The notes: generated from the sequence alone by a model not told the origin. 64,000 bases of DNA from Pseudaminobacter soli (ex Li et al. 2025) (GCF_029892515.1 NZ_JARXVF010000001.1:1488001-1552000), one strand, 5' to 3'; shown: positions 36,938 through 47,011, counted from the first letter of the stretch. Numbers and translations are program-made.

Positions 36938-37414
36938 ATGATCGAACTAAATTCGTCAAGCGAGGCACGAGAGCAGCGAATGCAGGCCATCACCCAGGCC
37001 GTGATGGCCTGGCAGGATGCCACGCAAGCTTTCGATGACGCGGTCGGTGAACGGGCGGGATTGAATGCGGCTGAGCGGCGCGCGCTGGCCTTGCTTCAGC
37101 GTGGACCGCAGACGGCCGGCGCGGTTGCAGCGGCAACGGCGTTGACGCCGGCAGCCGTGACATCGCTGATCGACAGGCTGGAAGCGCGCGGTCTCGTCAA
37201 GCGCACGCGCAGCGCCGAAGACCGGCGCAAGGTGATGGTCGAGGCGGGAGAGGCCGCCAGGGAGCTGGGCCTGAAATATTACGGCCCGATCGCACAAGCC
37301 GGCTGGGAAATGCTCGACGGCTACAGCGACGCCGAGCTTGCGATCGTAGAGCGGTTCGTCACCGACGCGCTCGCCTTGCAGCAAAGGGAACTGGCGCGGC
37401 TGACCGGCGGATGA
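36938..37414 (+). CDS. MarR family transcriptional regulator
   Basis: A 158-residue winged-helix regulator with LNAAERRALALLQRGPQTAGAVAAATALTPAAVTSLIDRLEARGLVKR and the wing RSAEDRRKVMVE. No clear ribosome-binding site precedes the ATG at 36938; it could be leaderless, or the ATG at 36980 could be the start. It is divergent from a small membrane protein and its effector is unknown. Confidence 0.88.
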   Translation: MIELNSSSEAREQRMQAITQAVMAWQDATQAFDDAVGERAGLNAAERRALALLQRGPQTAGAVAAATALTPAAVTSLIDRLEARGLVKRTRSAEDRRKVMVEAGEAARELGLKYYGPIAQAGWEMLDGYSDAELAIVERFVTDALALQQRELARLTGG

Positions 37415-37453
37415 GGCCGCGGTCGCGCCGCGCAAGTTTTCGGTAGAGGTGCC

Positions 37454-38353
37454 TTACGGAACGATCAGCGTTCCGGCGCCGTGCTCGGTGAAGAGTTCGA
37501 GCAGCACCGAGTGCGGTGTCTTGCCGTTGAGGATGACCACGCCTTCCACGCCGCGCTCGATGGCCTCGATGCAGGTCTCGACCTTGGGGATCATGCCGCC
37601 GGAGATGGTGCCGTCGGCAATCAGCGCCCGCGCCTGGGCCACTGTCAGCTCGTCGATCAGGTTCTTGTCCTTGTCCAGCACACCCGGCACGTCGGTGAGG
37701 AAGAGCAGGCGCGAGGCGTTCAGCGCACCGGCGATGGCGCCGGCGAAGGTGTCGGCATTGATGTTGTAGGTGTGGCCGTCGCGGCCGGGCGCCACCGGCG
37801 CGATGACTGGAATAACCTCGGAGCGCGCCAGGAGGTCGAGCAGCTTGCGGTCGACCTCGACCGGCTCGCCGACGAAACCGAGATCGAGGACGCGCTCGAT
37901 ATTGGAATCGGGATCCTTGACGGTCTTGTGCGCCTTCTGGGCGTAGACCATGTTGCCGTCCTTGCCGCACAGGCCGATCGCCCATTCGCCCTCGGCGTTG
38001 ATGAGGGCGACGATCTCCTTGTTGATCGAGCCGGCCAGCACCATTTCGACGATCTCGACCGTCTTCTGGTCGGTGACGCGCAGGCCGCCCTCGAACTTGG
38101 ACTCGATGCCCATCTTGTTGAGCATGGCGCCGATCTGCGGGCCGCCGCCGTGGACGACGATTGGGTTGACGCCCGACTGCTTGAGCAGCGCGATGTCGCG
38201 GGCGAAGGCCTTGCCGAGCGTGTTGTCGCCCATGGCATGGCCGCCATATTTCACCACCACGGTCTTGTGTTCATAGCGCTGCATGTAGGGCAGCGCAGCC
38301 GAAAGGAGGTTCGCCTGCTCCGCTGCCTTGGCCGCGATTTCCGTCGATGTCAT
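37454..38353 (-). CDS. argB: Acetylglutamate kinase
   Basis: A 299-residue amino acid kinase that phosphorylates N-acetylglutamate in arginine synthesis. The glycine-rich KYGGHAMGD and [12 protein letters not shown] motifs and the [21 protein letters not shown] phosphate/regulatory region are present. In many Hyphomicrobiales argB lies in the block rpmH-rnpA-yidC-engB-argB; here msrB and an ABM gene lie between engB and argB. Confidence 0.97.
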   Translation of the reverse strand: MTSTEIAAKAAEQANLLSAALPYMQRYEHKTVVVKYGGHAMGDNTLGKAFARDIALLKQSGVNPIVVHGGGPQIGAMLNKMGIESKFEGGLRVTDQKTVEIVEMVLAGSINKEIVALINAEGEWAIGLCGKDGNMVYAQKAHKTVKDPDSNIERVLDLGFVGEPVEVDRKLLDLLARSEVIPVIAPVAPGRDGHTYNINADTFAGAIAGALNASRLLFLTDVPGVLDKDKNLIDELTVAQARALIADGTISGGMIPKVETCIEAIERGVEGVVILNGKTPHSVLLELFTEHGAGTLIVP

Positions 38354-38444
38354 GAGAGGAGTTCCCCGTCGGATGGAATCGTCGGTTACTTAGCGACAAA
38401 GGCACCTTGGAGCAATCGGCAAGCACCGCCGACTGGCGGAAGTT

Positions 38445-38945
38445 TCAGGCTGTTGCGGGTTTGAAACTCAGCGCAAGCCCGTTCAGGCAATGGCGTTTGC
38501 CGGTCGGCGGCGGACCATCGTCGAAGATGTGCCCGAAATGCCCGCCGCAGCGGCGGCAATGAACCTCGGTGCGGGTCATGAAGAAGGAGTGATCCTCCCG
38601 GGTCCCGATCGCATTGGGCAAGGATTGCCAAAAGCTCGGCCAGCCGGTGCCAGAGTCATATTTCGCATCGGACGAATAGGCGGCCAGGTCGCAGCCGGCG
38701 CAGTGGTAGACACCCCGGCGCTTCTCGTGGTCGAGCGGACTGGAACCTGCTCGCTCGGTTTCCTGCTTGCGCAGAACCGCGAACCGATCGGGCGCCAGGA
38801 CCTTGCGCCATTCGGCGTCGGTTTTGTGGACCTCGAACGTCTCTGCCAGCGCTTCATCTGGCTCGTCCATCCGCCACAGGATGGCATTGCAGACGGCAAA
38901 TGTAGCAACGGCTGTGCCGCCGAGCAGCACGTGGCGACGATTCAT
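38445..38945 (-). CDS. msrB: Peptide methionine (R)-S-oxide reductase, exported
   Basis: A 166-residue MsrB with an N-terminal signal-like segment MNRRHVLLGGTAVATFAVCNAILW that resembles a Tat or lipid-free anchor, so it likely acts outside the cytoplasm. The two zinc CxxC pairs (CAGC and CRRC), the GWPSFWQ substrate motif and the catalytic Cys in KRHCLNG are intact. ATG at 38945 follows AGGAG at 8 bases. Confidence 0.92.
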   Translation of the reverse strand: MNRRHVLLGGTAVATFAVCNAILWRMDEPDEALAETFEVHKTDAEWRKVLAPDRFAVLRKQETERAGSSPLDHEKRRGVYHCAGCDLAAYSSDAKYDSGTGWPSFWQSLPNAIGTREDHSFFMTRTEVHCRRCGGHFGHIFDDGPPPTGKRHCLNGLALSFKPATA

Positions 38946-39179
38946 CGCGATTTCTCCTGAATGCAAAGTCTTACGCCGCGCGAATGTCGGAGGCCAATCA
39001 ACTCGCTTTGAGGATTGAGTTCCCGCCAACATTCATACCCCGCGCCTAGACCTATCGCGCAAGGCGAAAAAGGCCAGCCTCGTACGACCGAATGGCTCTA
39101 CGCCTTCGGACGCAACGCCTTGTCGGCGACATGGATCATTTGTGTGACGCCAAGCGATTCCGCTGGGCTGCAAAATGCT

Positions 39180-39479
39180 TCAGGGCAGCTTGGCGGCCAG
39201 AAGATCGATCCTCTGCACAGTCGGCGTCTCGGCAAGCATCTCTTCGGCCTTGGCGAACAGGGCCTTGGCCACCTCGCCGGTGAGATGCGCGTCGCGCCCC
39301 GCCTCGTCGGGGAAGGCGTCGAAGATGCCGTAGGTCGAATGGCTCATCTTCATGGCGAACCAGGCGGTGGTCGCCGGCTCCTTCTGCACCAGAGCCAGGC
39401 CATTCTTGAGGAAGGCCTCCACCTCGGCTTCCTTGCCCGGCTTGGCTTTCAATCTCACATAAAGCGCCTTGCTGACCAT
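39180..39479 (-). CDS. ABM domain monooxygenase-like protein
   Basis: A 99-residue dimeric alpha-beta-barrel protein of the antibiotic biosynthesis monooxygenase type: ALYVRLKAKPGKEAEVEAFLKNGLALVQKEPATTAWFAMKM and GIFDAFPDEAGRDAHL. Substrate unknown. ATG at 39479 is set by AAGGAGG six bases upstream. It lies in the msrB/engB interval and reads the same way. Confidence 0.88.
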   Translation of the reverse strand: MVSKALYVRLKAKPGKEAEVEAFLKNGLALVQKEPATTAWFAMKMSHSTYGIFDAFPDEAGRDAHLTGEVAKALFAKAEEMLAETPTVQRIDLLAAKLP

Positions 39480-39587
39480 CGCTGCCTCCTTCTGGTAAGG
39501 ATCGGCAATACGAAAATTATGGCTGCAGCAGTGCGCGTCCATGGCCGGCCCAGGCTAAATCGCACAGGGCCGGCTCAGAGACGATCT

Positions 39588-40259
39588 TCAGCCGCCGCTC
39601 ACCGCGAGCGCGATGGCCTCGCGCAATTCCTCCAGGCCTTCGCCCTTTTCGGACGAGGTGGACAGCACGGCCGGAAAGGCCGCCGGGCGCTTGCGGATCT
39701 TTTCCGACGTCTCGGCGATCAGCCGCGGCACGCCGGCGGACTTGATCTTGTCGGTCTTGGTCAGCACGATCTGGTAGGAGCAGGCAGCCTTGTCGAGCAA
39801 GGTCAAAACCTCCTCGTCGTTCTTCTTGATGCCATGGCGCGCGTCGATCAGCACATAGACGCGCTTCAGCGTCACGCGGCCGCGCAGATAGTCGAAGACA
39901 AGCTTGGTCCAGGCATCCACCTGGTCCTTCGGCGCCTTGGCGTAGCCGTAGCCGGGCATATCCACCAGCGCCATCGGCGGCAGGTCGCCCTCCTTGCCGG
40001 AAAAGCCGTCGGGCACGAAGTAGTTGAGCTCCTGCGTGCGGCCGGGCGTGTTGGAGGTGCGCGCCAGCCCCTTGTGGCCGACCAGCGCATTGATGAGCGA
40101 CGACTTGCCGACATTGGAGCGGCCGGCAAAGGCGATCTCGGGCGGACCTTCCGGCGGCAGGAACTTCATGGACGGCACGCCGCGGATGAAGATCCACGGG
40201 TTGGTAAAGAGGCTGCCGGCCAACGGCAATACGGATTTCGTCTCAGTCTGTTCGGTCAC
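39588..40259 (-). CDS. engB: Ribosome biogenesis GTPase YsxC/EngB
   Basis: A GTPase of the TrmE-Era-EngA-like group needed for 50S assembly. G1 [10 protein letters not shown]2 [10 protein letters not shown]3 DMPGYGYA and G4 LTKTDK are intact. The start is not certain: GTG at 40259 has GGAG upstream and gives 223 residues, whereas ATG at 40292 (234 residues) has no site. It follows yidC, as in related genomes. Confidence 0.93.
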   Translation of the reverse strand: MTEQTETKSVLPLAGSLFTNPWIFIRGVPSMKFLPPEGPPEIAFAGRSNVGKSSLINALVGHKGLARTSNTPGRTQELNYFVPDGFSGKEGDLPPMALVDMPGYGYAKAPKDQVDAWTKLVFDYLRGRVTLKRVYVLIDARHGIKKNDEEVLTLLDKAACSYQIVLTKTDKIKSAGVPRLIAETSEKIRKRPAAFPAVLSTSSEKGEGLEELREAIALAVSGG

Positions 40260-40402
40260 GCTGCTTGCTCCAGCCGGGTGTCGGCCTCTCATATGGCATC
40301 TAGCCTGGGCTTGCCGTTGTCAACCGCCAGGCGCCGACTTGCTCGATGCGTCAAAGCAAAAGCCCCGGACAAGCCGGGGCCTTTCGAGGATCTGGGTGCC
40401 CG

Positions 40403-42208
40403 CTATTCGGCGGGCTTGGGTTTCTTCTTGAACATGCCAGCCAGATTGCCCCAGAGCTCGATCTTGGCGCCCTGGCGCTTCATGATGACGCTCTGCTGGA
40501 TGATCGACAGCGTGTTGTTCCAGGCCCAGTAGATGACGAGGCCGGCAGGGAACGAACCCAGCATGAAGGTGAAGATCACCGGCATCCAGTTGAAGATCAT
40601 TGCCTGCGTCGGATCGGGCGGGGTCGGGTTCATGCGCATCTGCAGGAACATGGTCACGCCCATGATGAGCGGCCAGACGCCGATGTGCAGGAAGGTCGGC
40701 GCCGCGAAGGGCAGCAGGCCGAACAGATTGACCAGCGACGTCGGATCGGGCGCGGCAAGGTCCTGGATCCAGCCGAAGAACGGCGCGTGCCGCATCTCAA
40801 TGGTGATGTAGAGCACCTTGTAGAGCGCGAAGAACACCGGGATCTGGATCAGCACCGGCCAGCAGCCCGCCAGCGGATTGATCTTCTCCGTCTTGTACAG
40901 CTCCATCATGGCCTGCTGCTGCTTCATCTTGTCGTCCGCATATTTCTCGCGGATTTCAAGCATGCGCGGCTGCACCATCTTCATCTTCGCCATCGACTTG
41001 TAGGACTTGTTGGCGAGCGGGAAGAAGATGGCCTTGACCAGAACGGTCGTGGCTAGGATGGCGAGGCCGAAATTGCCGAGCAACTTGTAGAGGTTGTCGA
41101 TCAGCCAGAACATCGGCTTGGTGATGAAATAGAACCAGCCCCAGTCGATCAGGAGATCGAACTGGCGGATGTTGAGGTCCTTTTCATAGGCGTTGATCTT
41201 GGCCACTTCCTTGGCGCCGGCGAAAACCAGCGTCTCGACAGTGCCCGACTGGCCCGGTGCCACGGTCATCGGGTCGGACATGAAGTCCGACTGGAAGCGC
41301 GGACGGCCGTCGTCGAAATAGCTGAAGCGCGGCTGGAAGGACTGCTTGGACGAAGGCACCATGGCCACCGCCCAGTACTTGTCGGTGATGCCGAGCCAGC
41401 CGTCGTCCGACTTGCCGGGAACGACCTGCTTGTCCTTCTCGATCTGCGAGTACTTGACCTCGTGCAGGCCCTCCTTGCCGGTCACGCCGATCAGGCCTTC
41501 GAACAGCACATAGGTGCTGGCGACGAGCGGCTTGTCGAAGCGGATGACGCGGCCATAGTTGGAGAGCGACACGGGGGCCGAGCCGCTGTTCGTCACCGTG
41601 TCTGTGACGGTGAACATGTAGTTGGCATCGATGCTGATCGTACGCTTGAACGTCAGGCCCTTGTCGTTGGTGTAGGTCAGCGTCACAGGCGTGGTGGGCG
41701 TCAGCACCGCATTGGGCTCGGCGGTCCAGACGGTGTCCGGGCCCGGCACGCTGCCGGTCTCTGCATTTCCGACGAAACCGATTTCGGCATAGTAGCCGTT
41801 CGGCAGGACCGACGGGTTGAGCAGGTCGATATTGGGCGAATTCTTGTCGACCGTGAGGTGATAGTCCTTCAGCAGCACGTCGTCGATGCGGGCGCCGGTG
41901 AGGTTGATGGAGCCGCCGATGCTCGGCGTATCGATCTTCACGCGCTGCGAAGCGGCCACTGCCTGCTCGCGGCTTTCGGGCACAGCACCGGCGGTTCCGG
42001 TGTTGCTGCCGGGCACGCCGCCCTGCGGCGCGGCAGGAACCTCGCCCGAGCTGGGCTGGGTCTGCTTCTGCGCCTCGACGCGCTGCTGCTCGATGCGAGC
42101 GGTCTCGCGCTCCTTCTCGACGCGGGGGTTCATGTAGAACACCTGCCACAGCGTCAGGATCAGCACGGAAAGCGCGATCGTGATCAAGAAATTCCGGTTG
42201 TTTTCCAT
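40403..42208 (-). CDS. yidC: Membrane protein insertase YidC
   Basis: A 601-residue insertase. It has an N-terminal span (ITIALSVLILTLWQVFYMNP), a large periplasmic domain, and the C-terminal five-span core with GCWPVLIQIPVFFALYKVL and FLQMRMNPTPPDPTQAMIFNWMPVIFTFML. The C-terminal tail is short and basic. It forms a unit with rnpA, rpmH and engB. Confidence 0.98.
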   Translation of the reverse strand: MENNRNFLITIALSVLILTLWQVFYMNPRVEKERETARIEQQRVEAQKQTQPSSGEVPAAPQGGVPGSNTGTAGAVPESREQAVAASQRVKIDTPSIGGSINLTGARIDDVLLKDYHLTVDKNSPNIDLLNPSVLPNGYYAEIGFVGNAETGSVPGPDTVWTAEPNAVLTPTTPVTLTYTNDKGLTFKRTISIDANYMFTVTDTVTNSGSAPVSLSNYGRVIRFDKPLVASTYVLFEGLIGVTGKEGLHEVKYSQIEKDKQVVPGKSDDGWLGITDKYWAVAMVPSSKQSFQPRFSYFDDGRPRFQSDFMSDPMTVAPGQSGTVETLVFAGAKEVAKINAYEKDLNIRQFDLLIDWGWFYFITKPMFWLIDNLYKLLGNFGLAILATTVLVKAIFFPLANKSYKSMAKMKMVQPRMLEIREKYADDKMKQQQAMMELYKTEKINPLAGCWPVLIQIPVFFALYKVLYITIEMRHAPFFGWIQDLAAPDPTSLVNLFGLLPFAAPTFLHIGVWPLIMGVTMFLQMRMNPTPPDPTQAMIFNWMPVIFTFMLGSFPAGLVIYWAWNNTLSIIQQSVIMKRQGAKIELWGNLAGMFKKKPKPAE

Positions 42209-42217
42209 CGAAAACCC

Positions 42218-42571
42218 TTAACGCGTACCGCGAATTCGTCGTGAAAGCTCGGCGGCAAGCTGCTCAAACGGCACCGTCAGCACGTCTTCCCGCCCGACGA
42301 TCACATAGTCCTTGCCAGGCGTCATGTCACCTGCGGCATGGACGCGAACCGCCTCCTTGAGGCGGCGGCGAATGCGGTTTCGGACAACCGCATTGCCAAC
42401 TTTCTTGGTGACCGTGAAACCGACGCGCGGAGCATCGGTCGTGCCACGGTCCAGAACTTCCATGAGGAAAAGCCGCCCGCGGCGTTTTTCACCGCGACGG
42501 ACGGCCAGGAACTCTGCTCGCTTGCGAAGCCGCAGCGGAGACGGAAATTCGGTTTTGCCGGCAGCCGGCAA
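42218..42571 (-). CDS. rnpA: Ribonuclease P protein component
   Basis: A 117-residue RnpA. The RNR motif region [15 protein letters not shown] and the N-terminal [15 protein letters not shown] are diagnostic. TTG at 42571 opens the frame, with no good ribosome-binding site, so the true start may differ by a few codons. The gap to rpmH is 17 bases. Confidence 0.95.
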   Translation of the reverse strand: MPAAGKTEFPSPLRLRKRAEFLAVRRGEKRRGRLFLMEVLDRGTTDAPRVGFTVTKKVGNAVVRNRIRRRLKEAVRVHAAGDMTPGKDYVIVGREDVLTVPFEQLAAELSRRIRGTR

Positions 42572-42588
42572 CGGTCTCGTCTCTCGCT

Positions 42589-42723
42589 TTAAGCGGAAAG
42601 ACGCTTGCGGCCACGGTTGCGGCGAGCCGCGACGACGGCACGACCGCCCTTGGTGGCCATGCGAGCACGGAAACCGTGACGGCGCTTACGGACGAGTTTG
42701 GATGGCTGATAAGTACGCTTCAT
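42589..42723 (-). CDS. rpmH: 50S ribosomal protein L34
   Basis: A 44-residue L34, read directly from the minus strand: [20 protein letters not shown] is its first 20 residues and the end is RKRLSA before TAA. It is a highly basic, universally conserved ribosomal protein, and its position right before rnpA is characteristic. Too short for many gene finders. Confidence 0.98.
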   Translation of the reverse strand: MKRTYQPSKLVRKRRHGFRARMATKGGRAVVAARRNRGRKRLSA

Positions 42724-43014
42724 TTGTTTTAATACCGCGGTGTGCGGCCCTTCTTAATTCTGTCACGGTGTAACAGGAGCTATGCCCAGCCTACTCAAGC
42801 GCAATAGAAATCGCGCCGGGAGTTCGGCCCGAGCGTGAGCGGCTTATAGAAAGAAGGGCCAGCTGAGTCAATCGGCGGCAATATGCGCAAAATCCTCACG
42901 AACCGGTGAGGTTTTCTTTCCGATACTTCAATAGGCGGTGAGACCTTCCCGGACGGCTTGCGCGCACCATAATTCCAATCCACCTGTCACTACAGAAACA
43001 ACAATGGAAACGAT

Positions 43015-43833
43015 ATGACCTCTTGCGGCCAGGACCCGCGCGAACCCATGATGGAAGCCGGGATGAGGGCTGGAGAGGCGATCGGGGCCGACATGACGGG
43101 AGAATTCGACACGGGCGGGCGCGCGGCCGGGCGCTGGCGTTTTGCACCGCTCGTCGTCGTGGCTGCGGGTCTCGCCGTCGGTTATGTGCTCGGCTGGCAG
43201 CACTACCTGACGCTCGACTATCTCGCTGAGAGCCGACAGGCCCTCAAGGATTTCGTCGCCGACAACCCAATCCTTGCGCCGTTGGGCTTCATGGCGGTCT
43301 ACACCGCAGCCGTCGCCTTTTCCTTCCCGGCAGCATCCATACTCACCGTGTTCGGCGGTTTCCTGTTCGGGTGGCTGCTGGGCGGCATCTATGCCATCGT
43401 CGCCGCTACGATCGGCGCGACGGTGATATTCCTGGCGGCGCGGTCGGTCTGCGGCGATTTTCTCAGGCGCCGCGTCGGTGGCTTCGCATGCAGGCTCTCG
43501 GACGGTTTCGAAAAGAACGCCTTCGCCTATCTTTTGGTGCTGCGGCTGGCGCCGTTCGCCCCCTTCTTCATGGTCAACGTTGCCCCTGCCCTGTTCAATG
43601 TCAGGCTGCGCACCTATGTGGCGGCAACCTTCATCGGCATCATCCCCGGCGGCTTCGCCTATGCCTGGCTCGGCCAGGGCTGCGACAGCGTGCTGATGGC
43701 GGCGGAAACGGCCGGCCAGCAGGCCACGGTCCGAGACCTCGTCACGCCACAGATAACCATCGCCTTCTTGGCGCTCGCGCTTGTCGCGGCGCTTGCCACC
43801 ATCGTAAAGAGAGTGTGGGCCTCACGTATCTGA
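43015..43833 (+). CDS. TVP38/TMEM64 family membrane protein
   Basis: A 272-residue DedA-like membrane protein. The TVP38 core shows FSFPAASILTVFGGFLFGWLLGG, FLAARSVCGDFLRRRVGG and VLRLAPFAPFFMVNVAPALFNVRLRTYV. Start choice is open: ATGs at 43015, 43048, 43063 and 43093 are in frame. These proteins may be lipid scramblases or transporters. Its pairing with the downstream flavoprotein is common in proteobacteria, where such pairs are sometimes labelled as mercuric reductase-like. Confidence 0.9.
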   Translation: MTSCGQDPREPMMEAGMRAGEAIGADMTGEFDTGGRAAGRWRFAPLVVVAAGLAVGYVLGWQHYLTLDYLAESRQALKDFVADNPILAPLGFMAVYTAAVAFSFPAASILTVFGGFLFGWLLGGIYAIVAATIGATVIFLAARSVCGDFLRRRVGGFACRLSDGFEKNAFAYLLVLRLAPFAPFFMVNVAPALFNVRLRTYVAATFIGIIPGGFAYAWLGQGCDSVLMAAETAGQQATVRDLVTPQITIAFLALALVAALATIVKRVWASRI

Positions 43834-43893
43834 TTTTCAGCTGATTTTTTCGGCGCCGGTCCGGCGCAACGTCCCGTTTCAGAAAGCGAACGA

Positions 43894-45321
43894 ATGACGA
43901 AAACCCTGACCCCGGACATCTGCGTGATCGGCGCCGGGTCAGGTGGGTTGTCGGTAGCCGCGGCGGCGGTGGCCTTCGGGGTGGACGTGGTGCTCGTCGA
44001 ACGCGGCAAGATGGGCGGCGACTGCCTCAACTATGGCTGCGTCCCGTCCAAGGCACTGATTGCCGCCGCGCGCCATGCGCAGTCGATGCGCGAGGGCTCC
44101 CCCCTCGGCATCGGCGCGGTCGAACCCGAGATCGACTTCGAAGCCGTCCATCGCCACGTACATGAGGCAATCGCCTCAATCGCGCCCAACGACTCGGCCG
44201 AGCGTTTCAACGCCCTCGGCGTCCACGTGATCAGGGCTGAAGGCCGCTTCAGGGACCCGCAGACGCTCGTCGCCGAAGATACGGAAATCCAGGCGCGCTA
44301 CTTCGTTCTGGCCACCGGCTCGTCGCCTTTCGTGCCCCCAATTCCCAGTCTCGACAAGGCCGACTACCTGACCAACGAGACGATCTTCGACCTGAAAACC
44401 AGGCCGGAGCATCTGATCATCATCGGCGGCGGCGCCATCGGCATGGAGCTGGCGCAGGCCTACAGGCGGCTCGGCTCGAAGGTGACGGTGGTCGAGATCG
44501 CCACCGCACTCGGCAAGGAAGACCCGGAACTCGCCGCCATCGTGCTGAAGCAGATCCGCGACGAGGGCGTCGTTATCCACGAAAGAACCGAGGTCACGCG
44601 CGTCGTGCAGCGCGGGCTGGGCTCCGTGCAGCTCAGCCTCAAATCGGCCGACGGCAGCGAAACCGTCGAAGGCACGCATCTCCTGGTCGCGGCCGGCCGC
44701 GTGCCAAATCTGAGAGGCATGGGCCTCGACAAGGCCGGCGTGGTGCATGGCGAATGGGGGCTGCAGATCGACAACCGGCTGCGCACCAGCAACCGCCGCA
44801 TCTATGCGGTGGGCGATGCGACCGGCTTGCAGCAATACACCCATGCCGCCAATTACCATGCCGGGCTGGTGGTCCGCTCGATCCTGTTCAAACTGCCCGT
44901 ACGCGAACGGCCCAACATCGTCCCGAGGGTCACCTTCACCGAACCGGAGCTCGCCCATATCGGCCTGACCGAGGCGGAGGCGACCAAGGCCTACAGGTCG
45001 ATCCGCGTGCTGCGCTGGCCCTATGCCGAAAACGACCGGGCGCGCACCGAGCACCGCACCCACGGCCATATCAAGGTGATCGCCAGCCCCCGGGGACGGA
45101 TCCTCGGGGTGTCCATTGTCGGCGCGCAGGCCGGTGAACTGATCAGCGTCTGGGCGCTGGCCCTATCCAAGAATCTGACCTTGCGTGACATAGCCTCTTA
45201 CGTTGCGCCCTACCCCACGCTGGGCGAAATTGGCAAACGCGCCGCGGTGGCCTACTTTACCCCCATGGCACGCAAGCCGCTGGTGCGCCGGCTGGTCAAC
45301 TTGCTGCGCAAATTCGACTGA
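43894..45321 (+). CDS. MerA/dihydrolipoamide dehydrogenase-like flavoprotein
   Basis: A 475-residue FAD/NAD(P) disulfide oxidoreductase. Residues C44 and C49 form the redox pair in MGGDCLNYGCVPSK; FAD motifs GAGSGGLS and GDAT, and the NAD motif IIGGGAIGMELAQAYRRLG are intact. There is no N-terminal HMA domain and no C-terminal vicinal Cys pair, so mercury reduction is unlikely. The role with the TVP38 protein is unknown; the substrate could be a disulfide or quinone. Confidence 0.88.
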   Translation: MTKTLTPDICVIGAGSGGLSVAAAAVAFGVDVVLVERGKMGGDCLNYGCVPSKALIAAARHAQSMREGSPLGIGAVEPEIDFEAVHRHVHEAIASIAPNDSAERFNALGVHVIRAEGRFRDPQTLVAEDTEIQARYFVLATGSSPFVPPIPSLDKADYLTNETIFDLKTRPEHLIIIGGGAIGMELAQAYRRLGSKVTVVEIATALGKEDPELAAIVLKQIRDEGVVIHERTEVTRVVQRGLGSVQLSLKSADGSETVEGTHLLVAAGRVPNLRGMGLDKAGVVHGEWGLQIDNRLRTSNRRIYAVGDATGLQQYTHAANYHAGLVVRSILFKLPVRERPNIVPRVTFTEPELAHIGLTEAEATKAYRSIRVLRWPYAENDRARTEHRTHGHIKVIASPRGRILGVSIVGAQAGELISVWALALSKNLTLRDIASYVAPYPTLGEIGKRAAVAYFTPMARKPLVRRLVNLLRKFD

Positions 45322-45349
45322 ACAGGGTTCTGGAGCGGCAGACTTTCAT

Positions 45350-46831
45350 ATGGCAGACAGCGCCATCACCGATCCCGGCAGGAGCCAGGCACGAACGGTG
45401 CCGCTGGCGCGCGGCCTGTCGACCAAGCTGCTGGTGCTCACCGCGATTTTCGTGCTGTTCGCCGAAATCCTGATCTTCCTGCCATCGATCGCCTATTTCC
45501 GGCTGCGCTGGCTGGAAGAGCGGCTGGGCACCGCCGCTGCCGTCTCGGTGCTTCTGGTCCAGAACAATTCACCCGGCCTCTCGCGCGATGTGCAGGACGA
45601 AGTGCTGCGATCGATGGGCGTCAAGGCGATCGCGATCCGCGACGGCGGCGAATCACGCATGCTGGTGGCATCGGAAGTGCCGCAGCAGGTGGACGAGCAT
45701 ATCGACCTTGGCAACACCGGACCGGTGGTGGCCATGCGCGAGGCGCTGGACACGCTGGTTTTCGGCGGCAATCGCATATTGCGCGTATTCGGGCATGTCG
45801 GCGACAGCGAGAAGGAGTTCGAGCTGATCATCACCGACCACAAGCTGCGCAAGGCGATGCTGACCTATTCGCGCAATGTGGCACTGCTGTCGCTGCTGAT
45901 CTCGCTGTTCACCGCGACGCTGGTTTTCTACGCCATCGACCGGATCATGATTCGCCCTATCCGCGACATGACGCGCTCGATGCTCACCTTCTCGCAAGCG
46001 CCGGACGATCCAGGGAGCATCATCACGCCGGAGCCGCGCGCCGATGAGATCGGCGTGGCCGAGCGCGAGCTCTCCGACATGCAGTTGCGCCTGCAGAGAA
46101 CACTGGGCGAGCAGAAGCATCTGGCGGACCTCGGGCTCGCGGTTTCCAAGATCAATCACGACATGCGCAACATACTGGCCTCCGCCCAGCTCATGTCGGA
46201 CCGCCTGAGCATGGTGAAGGATCCCACCGTGCAGTCGCTGGTGCCCAAGCTGGTGCGCGCGCTGAACCGCGCGGTCTCCTATTCGGAGGGCGTCATCACC
46301 TATGGCCGCACGCAGGAAGCGCCCCCTTCGCGACGCCGACTTCGGCTGCGCCAGACAATCGAGGACGTGCAGGGCCTGCTGGGCATCGAGCCGGAAGGCG
46401 ACATCGAGTTCGAAAATCTGGTGGCCGCCGATTTCGAGATCGACGCCGATTCGGAACAGCTGGTGCGCGTGCTGACCAATCTCTGCCGCAACTCGCTACA
46501 GGCGATGGCCGGCGACAAGGAGAGCGCGATCGTCAAGCGGCTGAGCATCTCGGCCGAGCGCAACGGCAGCGTCAGCCGTATCCTGGTTGCCGACACCGGC
46601 CCCGGCCTGCCGCAAAAGGCGCGCGAAAACCTGTTTTCCGCCTTCCGCGGTTCGGCCCGCAGCGGCGGCACCGGACTGGGGCTGGCCATTGCCTATGAGC
46701 TGGTGCGCGCCCACGGAGGCACGCTGGAGCTTGTCGAAAGCGTGGGCGGACGCACCGTGTTCTCGATCACCATCCCCGACCAGCCGGTACGGCTCGACGA
46801 GGCCCGCACCAATCTGCGCCGCCCGGCCTAG
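45350..46831 (+). CDS. Orphan sensor histidine kinase
   Basis: A 493-residue membrane kinase. Span 1 is at residues ~26-50, a periplasmic sensor at ~50-175, span 2 at ~180-205, then a HAMP-like linker. The phospho-acceptor His is H270 in SKINHDMRNIL, an N box LCRNSLQAMAG, and ATP-binding DTGPGLP and GGTGLGLAIAYEL are present. No response regulator is adjacent. ATG at 45350 follows GGAG at somewhat long spacing. The downstream 275 bases contain no gene before tRNA-Arg. Confidence 0.9.
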   Translation: MADSAITDPGRSQARTVPLARGLSTKLLVLTAIFVLFAEILIFLPSIAYFRLRWLEERLGTAAAVSVLLVQNNSPGLSRDVQDEVLRSMGVKAIAIRDGGESRMLVASEVPQQVDEHIDLGNTGPVVAMREALDTLVFGGNRILRVFGHVGDSEKEFELIITDHKLRKAMLTYSRNVALLSLLISLFTATLVFYAIDRIMIRPIRDMTRSMLTFSQAPDDPGSIITPEPRADEIGVAERELSDMQLRLQRTLGEQKHLADLGLAVSKINHDMRNILASAQLMSDRLSMVKDPTVQSLVPKLVRALNRAVSYSEGVITYGRTQEAPPSRRRLRLRQTIEDVQGLLGIEPEGDIEFENLVAADFEIDADSEQLVRVLTNLCRNSLQAMAGDKESAIVKRLSISAERNGSVSRILVADTGPGLPQKARENLFSAFRGSARSGGTGLGLAIAYELVRAHGGTLELVESVGGRTVFSITIPDQPVRLDEARTNLRRPA

Positions 46832-47011
46832 CGAATCGCGCCGCGGCAACACCGCCGATTCGACCCCAGATTCGAGGCCGCAACTCATCTTGCCGGCTCA
46901 CGAGACGGCACAGCCTCTTGCCATGGCTGGCGCGGCGGCCAAGGTGACCTAGCGGCTTCAAGGAGTTTTTGCGGGCGCCTGTGAATGAGCAAAAAGTTTT
47001 TCGACAGGCGC

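Noticed and set aside
43894-45321. Calling the flavoprotein a mercuric reductase
   Set aside because: It lacks the HMA domain and the C-terminal Cys pair, and no mer genes are near.
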